40,916 nt of DNA, from the NCBI RefSeq assembly GCF_017491605.1, contig NZ_JAFGYY010000033.1, forward strand, positions 1 through 40,916. The letters are read 5' to 3'. Below the pieces are notes generated by a model, which saw nothing but the letters and a program-made list of their open reading frames with translations, was not told the origin of the DNA and did no database searches. Positions 32,944 to 40,291 of the stretch are shown here, piece by piece. The first letter of the stretch is position 1, and each line of letters starts with the position of its first letter. This DNA is from Pseudomonas sp. 30_B. GTDB lineage: Bacteria > Pseudomonadota > Gammaproteobacteria > Pseudomonadales > Pseudomonadaceae. A program made the translations under genes and the position numbers.

Positions 32944-34433
32944 GCGATCCTCCGGCTCTGAGTCAGCGCTTGCAGCGCCTCCAGCGCAGCGCGGTGTCCG
33001 GAGCGGACGGCGCCATCCATTGAGCCGGCCCAGATGTCGGCGGTTTCGGTACCTGACCAGATCAACCGGCCTACTGACGGGGTCAGGTATTCCCCCAGTT
33101 TGGTCCAGAAGCCGGGTGGCATCGGCGAGATGCAGGTCAGGGACCAGGGGTCGATCTTGCCCCAGTCGTGATCGTGGTACTGGATGGGGTGAAGCGCCTC
33201 GTCACCCATCGCCTGCGCGAAAATAGCGGACAAGGTTTCCTGTGCGGCCTTGGGATCGACAGGCAATTGCCCCGGTTTAACGAAGGCGCTCAGGACCCCG
33301 AGGCTGCCGTCAGGCGGCGAGTTGTCGTAGGAAAGGATCAGCGGACCCTCGACCTGAACAATCTGGCCGTTGAGGCCTTTGTCCCGCCAGAACGGGCGCT
33401 TGTAGACATGCACCGTCTTACGCATGGGTGCATGCGCTGGCCAGCGTCGTTGCAACTCGGCGCGGCCGCCCGGCAGCGGCGGATCGAAAGTGATCTGCTC
33501 GCACAGGGCCGGGTTAAGGGCCAGGATAACCGTCCGCGCGCGGACGATGCCCTTGTCGGTATGTAGCTCGACGATGTCGCGATCCCAGCCCACTATCTTG
33601 CGCACTGGGCTGGAAAGGCTGACCTTGTTGCCGAGCGTCTGGGCCATTCGGATGCTGAGGATCTGCGAGCCGCCCACGAAGCGAGTTTCCTGGGCGCCGC
33701 CCTTGAAGCCCTCGAGCTTCTCCAGGCTGCAGTCGGAGGAGTTGATCATCGACAGGTAGTGCAGAAGTCCCATGCCGGCGGGCGGGCTACCGAAGGTCAG
33801 GCTCACGGACATGTTGAAGCCGAACTTGTCGACATTGCTGACGCCCTGCTGCTTCAGCCATTCACCGACCGAAAGCTTGTCCAGCGCCGCCGCATCGGCG
33901 GCTTTCCAGGGCGCCTTACTGGGCACCTTGCGGGCCAGCGCGTTGAGCTTCTCGACGATTACTGGATTGGTCTTGGCGCCATCGGTCGTGTCTTCCTCGT
34001 ACTTGGCGTCACCCATGAGGTAGGCCGACTTGCCCTGGTAATAAGTGGGGAAGGTGTCGATCTCGAGCTCACGCGCCAGATCCGCAATGGCGGTCTGACC
34101 GGGGCCGATCCATTGGCCGCCTGCTTCGGATATCACTCCATTACCCAGGTCGTGGTTATAGGTGCGTCCACCAACCCGATCACGCGCTTCAAGCACGACG
34201 AAGGACTGGTTACCGGCCCGGAGCAGATCGCGCCCTGCCGTTAGCCCCGCGAGGCCGCCGCCGATGATGGCGACGTCGAGCACATCACCATGGGTATCCT
34301 GCGCCGCTTGTGCATTGGCTCGCGTACTGAGCGCGAGCCCGCCGAGCAGTGCCGCGCTTCCCAGTGCTTGCATCAATTGGCGCCGCTGGCGAGCTTGTAG
34401 CGACAGCTCATTGTTATCGTTTTCTGTGACCAT
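32940..34433 (-). CDS. Tat-exported flavin monoamine oxidase/dehydrogenase (copy 2)
   Basis: 497 residues. Tat-like signal RQRRQLMQALGSAALLGG, mature part from about residue 40. FAD site DVAIIGGGLAGLTAGRDL, LEARDRVGGRT, and SGTETADIWAGSMDGAVRSG near the end. It resembles copy 1 throughout, but S471 replaces the copy 1 tyrosine (Y477) at the aromatic-sandwich position, so substrate range probably differs. Overlaps its cytochrome gene by 4 bases. A regulon operator lies 28 bases upstream of the ATG, so expression is probably tied to the dehydrogenase operon and the second PhyH. Confidence 0.93.
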   Translation of the reverse strand: MVTENDNNELSLQARQRRQLMQALGSAALLGGLALSTRANAQAAQDTHGDVLDVAIIGGGLAGLTAGRDLLRAGNQSFVVLEARDRVGGRTYNHDLGNGVISEAGGQWIGPGQTAIADLARELEIDTFPTYYQGKSAYLMGDAKYEEDTTDGAKTNPVIVEKLNALARKVPSKAPWKAADAAALDKLSVGEWLKQQGVSNVDKFGFNMSVSLTFGSPPAGMGLLHYLSMINSSDCSLEKLEGFKGGAQETRFVGGSQILSIRMAQTLGNKVSLSSPVRKIVGWDRDIVELHTDKGIVRARTVILALNPALCEQITFDPPLPGGRAELQRRWPAHAPMRKTVHVYKRPFWRDKGLNGQIVQVEGPLILSYDNSPPDGSLGVLSAFVKPGQLPVDPKAAQETLSAIFAQAMGDEALHPIQYHDHDWGKIDPWSLTCISPMPPGFWTKLGEYLTPSVGRLIWSGTETADIWAGSMDGAVRSGHRAALEALQALTQSRRIA

Positions 34434-34460
34434 CTTTCACACCTGTGGGTACATTTTATT

Positions 34461-34482
34461 TGTTATCACAACTGTTATGTAA
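34461..34482 (-). promoter_or_regulatory. regulon operator, copy upstream of amine oxidase 2
   Basis: On the minus strand TTACATAACA, then GT, then TGTGATAACA. The left arm is identical to that at 21951; the right arm is weaker. It spans the likely -35/-10 spacer (TTTACA and AATAAA 17 bases apart), 28 bases before the ATG. TGTTAT also occurs twice as a direct repeat here. Confidence 0.6.
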
Positions 34483-34610
34483 AAGTACCGCACAACGCTG
34501 TCGTAGCAAAGGGGGAGAAAGGACGAACTATTCGATGATGGTCGGCGGGGCTGAAGCGGGGAGGCGATCGAGCGGCAAGCGGCGTGCAGCCACCTACTGG
34601 AGAGAGGCTA

Positions 34611-34633
34611 CAAGGCCGGTGTATCCGGCCTTG
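34611..34633 (-). terminator. terminator-like hairpin after the TetR gene
   Basis: Nine-base perfect stem CAAGGCCGG, loop TGTAT, CCGGCCTTG, 28 bases past the TetR stop on the minus strand. Only a short T-containing tail follows. The next gene, amine oxidase 2, is read in the same direction. Confidence 0.65.
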
Positions 34634-34661
34634 CAGGGAAACTCAGGAAATTTTGATGAGG

Positions 34662-35366
34662 TCAGCGCGAGCTGGCGCGCTTACCCTTGGACGCAGGCTT
34701 GGCGCTTTTAGGTTGGGGAGGGGAGATCAGGGTAATGACCGCGTCCAGGAGTGCCTGCTTGCGCTTGGGATTGAAGCGCTCGGGCTCGATGGGCTGCGAC
34801 ATCATCCAGCCGTCGCCCATGGCGCTGATCTGGTCGGCGAGCAGGTCGGCGTCGATGTCGTCGCGGATGGTGCCTTCGGCCTGGCCCTTGGCCAGGATCG
34901 ATGCGAAGACTTCGCGGAAACGGAAATAGCGCTGCTCCAGGACGTCAGCAAAGGCCCGTTCGTGTCTGGCATGAGCCAGTAGCTGGAACAGGGCGAGCCA
35001 CGAGTCCGGCTCGTCAGCCTTGGTCCAGTTGAGCCACTGGTCGATGATGGTCCTGACGTCGATCCCTACCTTGCTGAAGTCCAGCAGTGTGTCGAACTCA
35101 TCGAACAGAGACTGGGCCGCGGCCGTGACCATCTCCTCTTTGTTTGCGAAGTAGTAGGTCACTGCTCCTGTCGTGCAGCCGGCATGCTGAGCAACCCTAC
35201 GCATCGAGGTGCCTGCGTAACCTTCCTTGGCGATCACCTCGATCACCGCTTTCACGAGTTCGGTACGCTTTTCTTCGTGATTACCCACGGGGCGCCCGCG
35301 ACGTGCAGGTCGCTCGGACTTGCCGTGGGCTTCGCTGGTGGTGGGGGAGCGTTGGGAGTCGGGCAT
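34662..35366 (-). CDS. TetR-family transcriptional regulator, candidate regulator of the amine regulon
   Basis: 234 residues. Basic N-terminal tail (RPARRGRPVGNHEEKRTELV), then the helix-turn-helix YAGTSMRRVAQHAGCTTGAV TYYFANKEEM. The C-terminal domain resembles the BetI/fatty-acid-type class, and a lysine-rich tail (KSAKPASKGKRASSR) ends it. The ATG at 35364-35366 is chosen for normal family length; the frame extends 38 codons upstream without a good ribosome binding site. It lies between two genes with the regulon operator (34433 and 37149), which makes it the best local candidate to bind it. Confidence 0.88.
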   Translation of the reverse strand: MPDSQRSPTTSEAHGKSERPARRGRPVGNHEEKRTELVKAVIEVIAKEGYAGTSMRRVAQHAGCTTGAVTYYFANKEEMVTAAAQSLFDEFDTLLDFSKVGIDVRTIIDQWLNWTKADEPDSWLALFQLLAHARHERAFADVLEQRYFRFREVFASILAKGQAEGTIRDDIDADLLADQISAMGDGWMMSQPIEPERFNPKRKQALLDAVITLISPPQPKSAKPASKGKRASSR

Positions 35367-35516
35367 GGGAATGGCGCTTTTATGGCTGGCTGGACGAAGT
35401 TCGTTCACTGGGAAGAGCCGGAGCCTTCCGAGTTGCTCAGCATAGGGAATTTGCTGGATGAAAGCATCAAAGGCCGCCAAGGGCGGCCGCGCATCGATGG
35501 AAACCTTACCCGCTGC

Positions 35517-35813
35517 TCAGTCGCCCGCACGAAAGATCTGAGGCGTGAGGTTGGTGAAGTTCGGGACGTCACCCACCACCTCAGCGGTTTTCGGGGAGGC
35601 GAGTGCGGCATCGATGTCCGACTGATTCGCGAAGCGCATGATCACCATGCCGGCGAGAGGCTGCGGTCCTGCCGCCGGGAAAAGGATCTCCGCAGATTGC
35701 AGGCCGAACTCGCCCCAGGCCGATTGGGCCAGAGGGATATGCCGGGATACATAGTAGTCACGATCGAAGGTTGCGCCTTCGATGACCGGGTAGCTCACGA
35801 TGAGAGTTGCCAT
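35517..35813 (-). CDS. EthD-family (dimeric alpha-beta barrel) small protein
   Basis: 98 residues. Pattern of EthD proteins: SYPVIEGATFDRDYYVSRHIPLAQ, where the D-x-x-Y-Y-x-x-x-H-x-P-L motif is complete, and then the second strand-helix unit (GMVIMRFANQSDIDAALASP). EthD-like proteins assist ether or aromatic degradation and some have monooxygenase or cyclase-like roles. Starts 68 bases after the RidA stop, with a hairpin in that spacer, so probably one transcript. Role here unknown. Confidence 0.88.
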   Translation of the reverse strand: MATLIVSYPVIEGATFDRDYYVSRHIPLAQSAWGEFGLQSAEILFPAAGPQPLAGMVIMRFANQSDIDAALASPKTAEVVGDVPNFTNLTPQIFRAGD

Positions 35814-35840
35814 CTGTCTAATTCATTCCTGCAGGTGATT

Positions 35841-35859
35841 GGCGCCTCGATGAGGCGCC
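35841..35859 (-). terminator. intercistronic hairpin between RidA and EthD genes
   Basis: GGCGCCTC, loop GAT, GAGGCGCC, an 8-base perfect stem 22 bases after the RidA stop. No T-run, so likely an mRNA processing or attenuation structure. Confidence 0.55.
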
Positions 35860-35881
35860 GGTTGATTTCAGTGCGGGTGAA

Positions 35882-36298
35882 TCAGGCCTTGCCGCTGCCG
35901 ATGACCGCCACCGCGCGGACTTCCACGCGTAGCTGGGGCAGGGACAGCTGGGTGACGCCGACAGCACTCCAGGCCGGATAGCGGTCGGGGAAGTACTCGT
36001 CCTTGACCTGGCCGAAGGCATGGACTTCGCCTTGCAGATCGGTGTGGAAGGTAATCAGTTCGACCACGTCGGCCAGGCTGCCGCCCGCTTCCTCGAGAAT
36101 GCCGCGCAGGGCCTGGAAGGCCAGGTGCGATTGCTCGGTGATATCGGCGCCGGGAACGAAGTTGGCGTCGATTCCCACCTGGCCGGAGACCCAGACGATG
36201 TTGCCGACGCGGTTGGCCTGGGAGAAATGATAGGTGTCGTACAGCACTTGGGTTTGCGGAGGGTTGATCAGTTGTCGCTTCAGATCCTGGTTGCTCAT
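35882..36298 (-). CDS. RidA family protein (enamine/imine deaminase)
   Basis: 138 residues, trimeric YjgF/YER057c/UK114 fold: FSQANRVGNIVWVSGQVGID at the start of the core, QALRGILEEAGGSLADVVEL in the middle and YPAWSAVGVTQLSLPQLRVE at the end, where R in RVEV is the carboxylate-binding arginine. RidA enzymes hydrolyse reactive enamines and imines to ketones and ammonia. Placed with two flavin amine oxidases and a DAO enzyme, it probably clears or uses their imine products. Followed by the EthD gene and preceded by PhyH 2 on the same strand (17 bases), so these form an operon. Confidence 0.93.
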   Translation of the reverse strand: MSNQDLKRQLINPPQTQVLYDTYHFSQANRVGNIVWVSGQVGIDANFVPGADITEQSHLAFQALRGILEEAGGSLADVVELITFHTDLQGEVHAFGQVKDEYFPDRYPAWSAVGVTQLSLPQLRVEVRAVAVIGSGKA

Positions 36299-36315
36299 GA
36301 CGGGCGTCCTCTTTT

Positions 36316-37149
36316 TTATACGAGTTGGCGGAAGGTCGGATGGCGGAAGGCATCGCCCGGTTTCAGGGACTTCAGTTCCTCTGTGAAGAGGATTCCCTGC
36401 TCGGGATAGCCCGAAGCACTCTGGCTCGGCAGCGGACGGAAGGTCGCGTCGTCGCCGAAGAAGCGGAATACGAAGGTATGGCGATTCGGGAATGCTTCGT
36501 CGACCGGCGCTCCGCCATGTAGCGATCCAGGATGCAGTACGACTATGTCGCCGGGCTCGGTGGCAAAGGACAGAACGTCATAGGCGTCCGGATCCTGTCG
36601 GCGCTGCGCCTCGATATCGGGGAGTCGTGGCAGGGTATCGCCACCATGCAGGGGCTGGGTCGGATCACTGGGATCGAGGAATGTGGTGCCGTCGTAGCGT
36701 GGGCCGCGGTGTGAGCCGCGAATGATCTCCAGGGCATTCGTCTTGGGTACCGACTCGAAGCTGATCCAGGCGTTACCCCAGTGATTCCCCGCCCATGGCA
36801 GGTAAGAGGTGTCCTGGTGCCAGAGCGTACGTGAACCATGCCCGCCCGCCTTGAGGAATACCTCCTCGGCGAAGTACCAGACGTTTTTGGAGCCCCAGAG
36901 CTCGGCAAACAATTGGCCGAAGGGCAGGGAGGAAACCAATTCCTCCAGCTTTGTCTTGGCTACCGGATTGGCGTTGTCGACGTGCGATTGTTGCTCGGTG
37001 CCGTCGAACATGCGGAACGCGTTGGGACCATGATTCTCCACGGACCAATCGTACGCCTCGCGGCATCTGGCCAGCTGTTCCTTGTTCAGGAAGCCTTTGA
37101 TCAGAACGGCCCCGTCTTCGAAAAACGCCTTACTCAGGGAAGCGTGCAT
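36316..37149 (-). CDS. phytanoyl-CoA dioxygenase (PhyH) family protein, intact metal site
   Basis: 277 residues. Fe(II)/2-oxoglutarate oxygenase with proximal H111-Q-D113 (TLWHQDTSYLPW), distal H211 (SLHGGAP) and the 2-oxoglutarate arginine R223 (NRHTFVF). A conserved IRGSHRGP lies between. It would hydroxylate an acyl, alkyl or N-alkyl carbon. The start at 37149 follows AGGAGAC; upstream in-frame extension would read through the operator at 37211-37232 and is rejected. First gene of the leftward PhyH-RidA-EthD operon. Only distantly like the 20925 protein. Confidence 0.92.
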   Translation of the reverse strand: MHASLSKAFFEDGAVLIKGFLNKEQLARCREAYDWSVENHGPNAFRMFDGTEQQSHVDNANPVAKTKLEELVSSLPFGQLFAELWGSKNVWYFAEEVFLKAGGHGSRTLWHQDTSYLPWAGNHWGNAWISFESVPKTNALEIIRGSHRGPRYDGTTFLDPSDPTQPLHGGDTLPRLPDIEAQRRQDPDAYDVLSFATEPGDIVVLHPGSLHGGAPVDEAFPNRHTFVFRFFGDDATFRPLPSQSASGYPEQGILFTEELKSLKPGDAFRHPTFRQLV

Positions 37150-37210
37150 GGTGCTTGTCTCCTGCAGAACGCTAGTTGTTGTGTCTTGGAGACTAACAAG
37201 CACTTCGTAT

Positions 37211-37232
37211 TTGCGCAACGATCGTTATGTTA
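37211..37232 (-). promoter_or_regulatory. regulon operator, copy upstream of PhyH 2
   Basis: TTGCGCAACG, AT, CGTTATGTTA on the plus strand; the 10-base centre AACGATCGTT is a perfect palindrome. The minus strand reads ATAAC, GATC, GTTGCGCAA, closely matching the site at 21951. It lies 62-83 bases before the ATG, between likely promoter and coding sequence or over the -35. Confidence 0.65.
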
Positions 37233-37510
37233 ATGTTACAAAGATCATTTTGTTCGGAAGAAGCAGGGTGAACTGTCTGTTTCGAAGCAGCTCGTGAGGT
37301 TTGGAAATGCCCAATAGGAGCTGCGCATCGGCTGGCCGGCTCAAGGTTGCCCACGGGCTCTTCTCGGAGGTGAAGGAAGCTTGTGGTTACCGGGTAACGG
37401 CAATCGGAGGAGGCGTAGAGTCTTGGGTCGGAGCTATGGCAGAGCTTTCGTTTTCCGACCGGTTAATGACAGCTGATGCGGCATCTGCCGCTGTCATTCC
37501 GTCTCGGAAG

Positions 37511-37537
37511 GCCTGGAACGCAAAGTGCGCTCCAGGC
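37511..37537 (-). terminator. hairpin after the binding-protein gene
   Basis: GCCTGGA and TCCAGGC close the stem, with three further pairs inside after one mismatch. It lies 22 bases beyond the stop of the 37560-38693 gene. No T-run, so terminator strength is doubtful. Confidence 0.5.
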
Positions 37538-37559
37538 GTGTAGCGCCAGGTCCCTCGGT

Positions 37560-38693
37560 CTATTCGTGAGCGGCGCTGCTGAGCGGGGGCCAGACCTTGC
37601 CGATGGCTTGTCTTTGCTCGGTGGAAAAGCGCTCCGGGAGGAACAAGCGTCTCTTCTCGTCGGAGCTCAGCGGTGTCCGTTCAGAGAGCAGCTTCTGGTT
37701 GGATGGCTGCTCAAGGTCAAGGCTGGGTGTGAAGTGCGTGGCCTTGGCATTTCGCGCCGCATTGGCTGGCCTGAGCATGTAGTCGATGAAGCGGTAGGCG
37801 GCGGCCTGGTTCGGGGCGTTTCGAGGAATGGCGAAGCTGTCGATGAAAACCAGCCCTCCTTCCTGTGGGATGCTGTAACGCAGATTGCCCTTGGTGTTTG
37901 CTATGGCAGCGATACCGTTCCAGGTGATCGCCGCGCAGATTCTCCCTTCAGCGAGATCTGCAATGAACGACGAAAATGAGCCCGTCCAGAGTGGTAGATC
38001 CAGGGCATCGAGCTCATGAGCGGCTTTCTGGACGACCCGGGCATTCTGGTTCTGCAGGCTTCTTCCCTTGTAATTCAGGAAGAGGGAGAGCGCTTGTTCG
38101 GGCACGCTGCCAAGCGTTGCACCACATGACTTCAGCTTGTTCGCACTGGCCGGGTCGAAGAGAACGCTCCAGCTATTGGCGACTGGTTTTTGCAGAAGCC
38201 GTGATGCCAGTTCTTCATTGACGACCAGGCCAACCGTTCCCCACATGTAGGGCGCCACGAATCGATCTGCACGACTGCGGGCCGTGATCCTCGCAAGCAG
38301 TTCACTGCTCACCTGTGACCGGTTTGGAAGCCTGTTCAGATCGAGCTCGACGAGCCGTTGCTGGTCTATCAATTGGTCGAGCTGAAAATCCGATGGGACG
38401 ATAACGTCGAATCGCTGGCCAGCCGCCAACGCCGTATCCAGTTCCGCTGCGGAATGAAACTCGCTGTAGTCGACCTTGATCCCGGTGTCTCGTTCGAAAT
38501 CCTGCAGAACGCCTGGGTCAACGTAGTTTGCCCAGTTGAGCACCCGCACGACCTCTCCCGCCGTCGCGTGGGCCATCGCCAATATCAGGTATATCCCAGC
38601 TAGCAACGATCCTTTGCCGTACTGCCCAAACCGTTTGGGAGACACGCGCCGATGCTCGTGCAGAAGCCCGGATCTTCTGGTTCCTGGAAGCAT
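37560..38693 (-). CDS. polyamine-type (PotD/PotF-like) periplasmic binding protein, orphan
   Basis: 377 residues. A long basic N-terminus precedes the export segment (LLAGIYLILAMAHATAG), and the mature part begins EVVRVLNWANYVDPGVLQDFERDTGIKV, the start of spermidine/putrescine-binding proteins (VLNWxxYI). DVIVPSDFQLDQLI and VAPYMWGTVGLVVNEE match PotF regions. No permease or ATPase genes accompany it. It may feed a transporter elsewhere, act as a sensor, or bind the island's amine. ATG at 38693 follows GAGG by 6 bases. A weak operator-like site lies 30 bases upstream. Confidence 0.87.
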   Translation of the reverse strand: MLPGTRRSGLLHEHRRVSPKRFGQYGKGSLLAGIYLILAMAHATAGEVVRVLNWANYVDPGVLQDFERDTGIKVDYSEFHSAAELDTALAAGQRFDVIVPSDFQLDQLIDQQRLVELDLNRLPNRSQVSSELLARITARSRADRFVAPYMWGTVGLVVNEELASRLLQKPVANSWSVLFDPASANKLKSCGATLGSVPEQALSLFLNYKGRSLQNQNARVVQKAAHELDALDLPLWTGSFSSFIADLAEGRICAAITWNGIAAIANTKGNLRYSIPQEGGLVFIDSFAIPRNAPNQAAAYRFIDYMLRPANAARNAKATHFTPSLDLEQPSNQKLLSERTPLSSDEKRRLFLPERFSTEQRQAIGKVWPPLSSAAHE

Positions 38694-38722
38694 ATTGGTC
38701 CTCGCTTTGCCGTGGTTTTTAT

Positions 38723-38744
38723 TTTTGTATCGGTTGTTTTGTAA
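38723..38744 (-). promoter_or_regulatory. weak regulon-operator-like site upstream of the binding-protein gene
   Basis: On the minus strand TTACAAAACA, AC, CGATACAAAA. The left arm differs from the 21951 site by one base; the right arm does not match. Located 30-51 bases before the ATG, in an AT-rich patch. Possibly a half-site. Confidence 0.3.
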
Positions 38745-38890
38745 AATACACGGGCAACGCGAGACGTGCAAAAAGTGCGTGGGGACTACCTCCTCTTGGG
38801 AGAGGTCAGAAGAGCTGCTGCTATCGCTCGGGCCAAGTCGTTGGTCCGACGTCAGGTCTGGTTCTGGGAGGCAATGTCTGCTTCTGGCCC

Positions 38891-39942
38891 AGGCTGTGTG
38901 AAAACGTCGTCCTCGCCTAGAGTTGCTGGAGCAACGTCAGCGGGGGCGGCGTATGAAGCGATTCATCGAAGAGGTGAGCCGGGCACAGGTCAGCTTGCTT
39001 CCCGAATGCTTGGATGACTTCGTCGCCGAAGACAACCCGATCCGCGTGGTCGAAGCGTTCGTCGAGCAACTCGATTTGGTGGCCCTGGAGTTCGACGGGA
39101 TCACTCCTGCCGTAACTGGTCGACCGTCCTATCACCCCGCCGTACTGCTGAAGGTCTACATCTACGGTTACCTCAACCGCATTCAGTCCAGCCGTCGCTT
39201 GGAACGCGAATGCCAACGCAACCTCGAGCTGATGTGGCTGACCGGGCGACTGGCTCCGGACTTCAAAACCATTGCCGACTTCCGGCGTGACAACGGCAAA
39301 GCCATTCGCAATGTCTGCCGGCAGTTCGTCGTGCTGTGTCGCCAACTCGACTTGTTCTCCCAGTCGCTCGTGGCCATCGACGGCAGCAAGTTCAAAGCAG
39401 TCAACAACCGTGATCGCAACTTCACCCACGGCAAGCTGCGCGCCCGGATGGAGCAGATTGAAAAAAGCATCGACCGTTATCTGGCGGCGATGGACACTGC
39501 CGACCGAACTCAATCCGATGTCGCCGAAGCCAAGGCCAGTCGCCTCCAGGACAAAATCGAGAAACTCCGCCAGCAGATGCAAGCGCTCAAGGAGATGGAG
39601 CAGCAGTTACGCGAAGCACCGGATGGGCAAGTCTCGCTCACCGATCCGGACTCACGCTCCATGGCTACCAGCGGCAAAGGCACCGGCGTAGTCGGCTACA
39701 ACGTGCAGACGGCAGTCGATACTCGGCACCACCTGATCGTTGCGCACGAAGTCACCAACGTCGGCCATGACCGTGCGGCGCTCGCCTCGATGGCCGAGCA
39801 GGCTCGAGAGGCCACCGCGTCTGAACACCTTAACGTCGTTGCCGACCGAGGCTACTTCAGCGGGGTGGAAGTCCTCGCGTGCGAGCAGGCGGGCATTACT
39901 CCCTTCGTGCCCAAGCCGATGACCTCCAGCAGCAAGGCTGAA
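38891..39942 (+). mobile_element. IS1182-family insertion sequence, 3'-truncated
   Basis: The left end reads AGGCTGTGTGAAAACG, of the kind seen at IS1182-family termini, about 60 bases before the transposase start. The element stops near 39942, where transposase similarity ends abruptly, and the right inverted repeat is not seen. The extent of the left repeat is a judgement from memory of the family. Confidence 0.6.
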
Positions 39943-39978
39943 AGGTCCTTGCATGGCAATACTCCAGTGTCCATATAA
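38953..39978 (+). pseudogene. IS1182-family transposase, C-terminally truncated
   Basis: 341 residues of a normally ~450-500-residue DDE transposase. The N-terminal MKRFIEEVSRAQVSLLPECL is typical, first catalytic aspartate D143 (AIDGSKFKAV), second D298 (VVADRGYFSG). Homology ends at KPMTSSSKAE (330); the last 11 residues (RSLHGNTPVSI) come from foreign DNA. The third acidic residue and the C-terminal domain are missing, so the enzyme is dead. The RNA-bearing element that follows did the cutting. Confidence 0.85.
39949..39977 (+). promoter_or_regulatory. sigma70 promoter of the structured RNA
   Basis: TTGCAT at 39949-39954, 17 bases, CATATA at 39972-39977. Transcription would begin at about 39984, at the foot of the first hairpin. 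It begins seven bases past the end of the IS1182 homology. Confidence 0.6.
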
Positions 39979-39980
39979 GA

Positions 39981-40108
39981 GCTGCCATCTACGTCGCTAA
40001 GCGTAGGGTGGCAGACCGCGCGGGGTTAGCGAACCGGAGACACTGGACCCGGCAGACCCGAAGGTCTCCCCGCGCGATCTGCCATAGAGCCAGTAGTGAA
40101 TACTACAG
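39981..40108 (+). ncRNA. structured RNA candidate, phage C4-antisense-like
   Basis: Two large structures compete. Hairpin I pairs 39982-39993 with 40002-40014 (CTGCCAT against GTGGCAG, one bulge). Stem II pairs 40008-40025 with 40068-40085, 18 pairs with a single mismatch and one G-U, closing a junction that holds GGTT-AGCG-AACC (40024-40035) and AGACC-CGAA-GGTCT (40054-40067). Both use the GGTGGCAG segment, so they are mutually exclusive. A small hairpin, GTAGT-GAAT-ACTAC, follows. The size, promoter and GTTAGCGA/CCGGAGACACTG core recall C4 antisense RNAs of P1/P4-type phages. The structure is visible; the C4 name rests on memory. Confidence 0.55.
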
Positions 40109-40225
40109 GCATGAAAGGGCCTACAGAAAACCTTCGCTGTTTCCCGCATGCGCTTTCAGCGCAGTCGCGCCAGTGTCTTTCGAGTCGCTAAACCCGGCCA
40201 CGGGATTGACCGTGGCGGGCGGAGG

Positions 40226-40291
40226 ATGGCTCGCGGCTTTCCGAGGCGGCAACCTGCAAAGCTCGTAGGAATCCAGGAAGCGTGCGTATAG
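40226..40291 (+). CDS. possible 21-residue leader peptide downstream of the RNA
   Basis: MARGFPRRQPAKLVGIQEAC plus V, then stop. I recall near-identical short frames beside such RNAs in other pseudomonads, but cannot verify this. GGAGG abuts the ATG directly (spacing 0), which is poor for initiation, so it may be untranslated sequence of the element. A stem, GCCACGG with CCGTGGC at 40197-40216, precedes it. Confidence 0.25.
   Translation: MARGFPRRQPAKLVGIQEACV

Larger units (their letters stand above)
37150..37559. other. 410-base intergenic region
   Basis: Contains the PhyH 2 promoter with its operator (37211-37232) and, at the right, a hairpin serving the binding-protein gene (37511-37537). 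The middle 270 bases show no gene or recognisable site. Confidence 0.5.

Noticed and set aside
40008..40268. 86-codon frame over the structured RNA
   Set aside because: Overlaps the RNA stems and lacks a ribosome binding site; similar frames in other genomes would follow from conservation of the RNA element itself.
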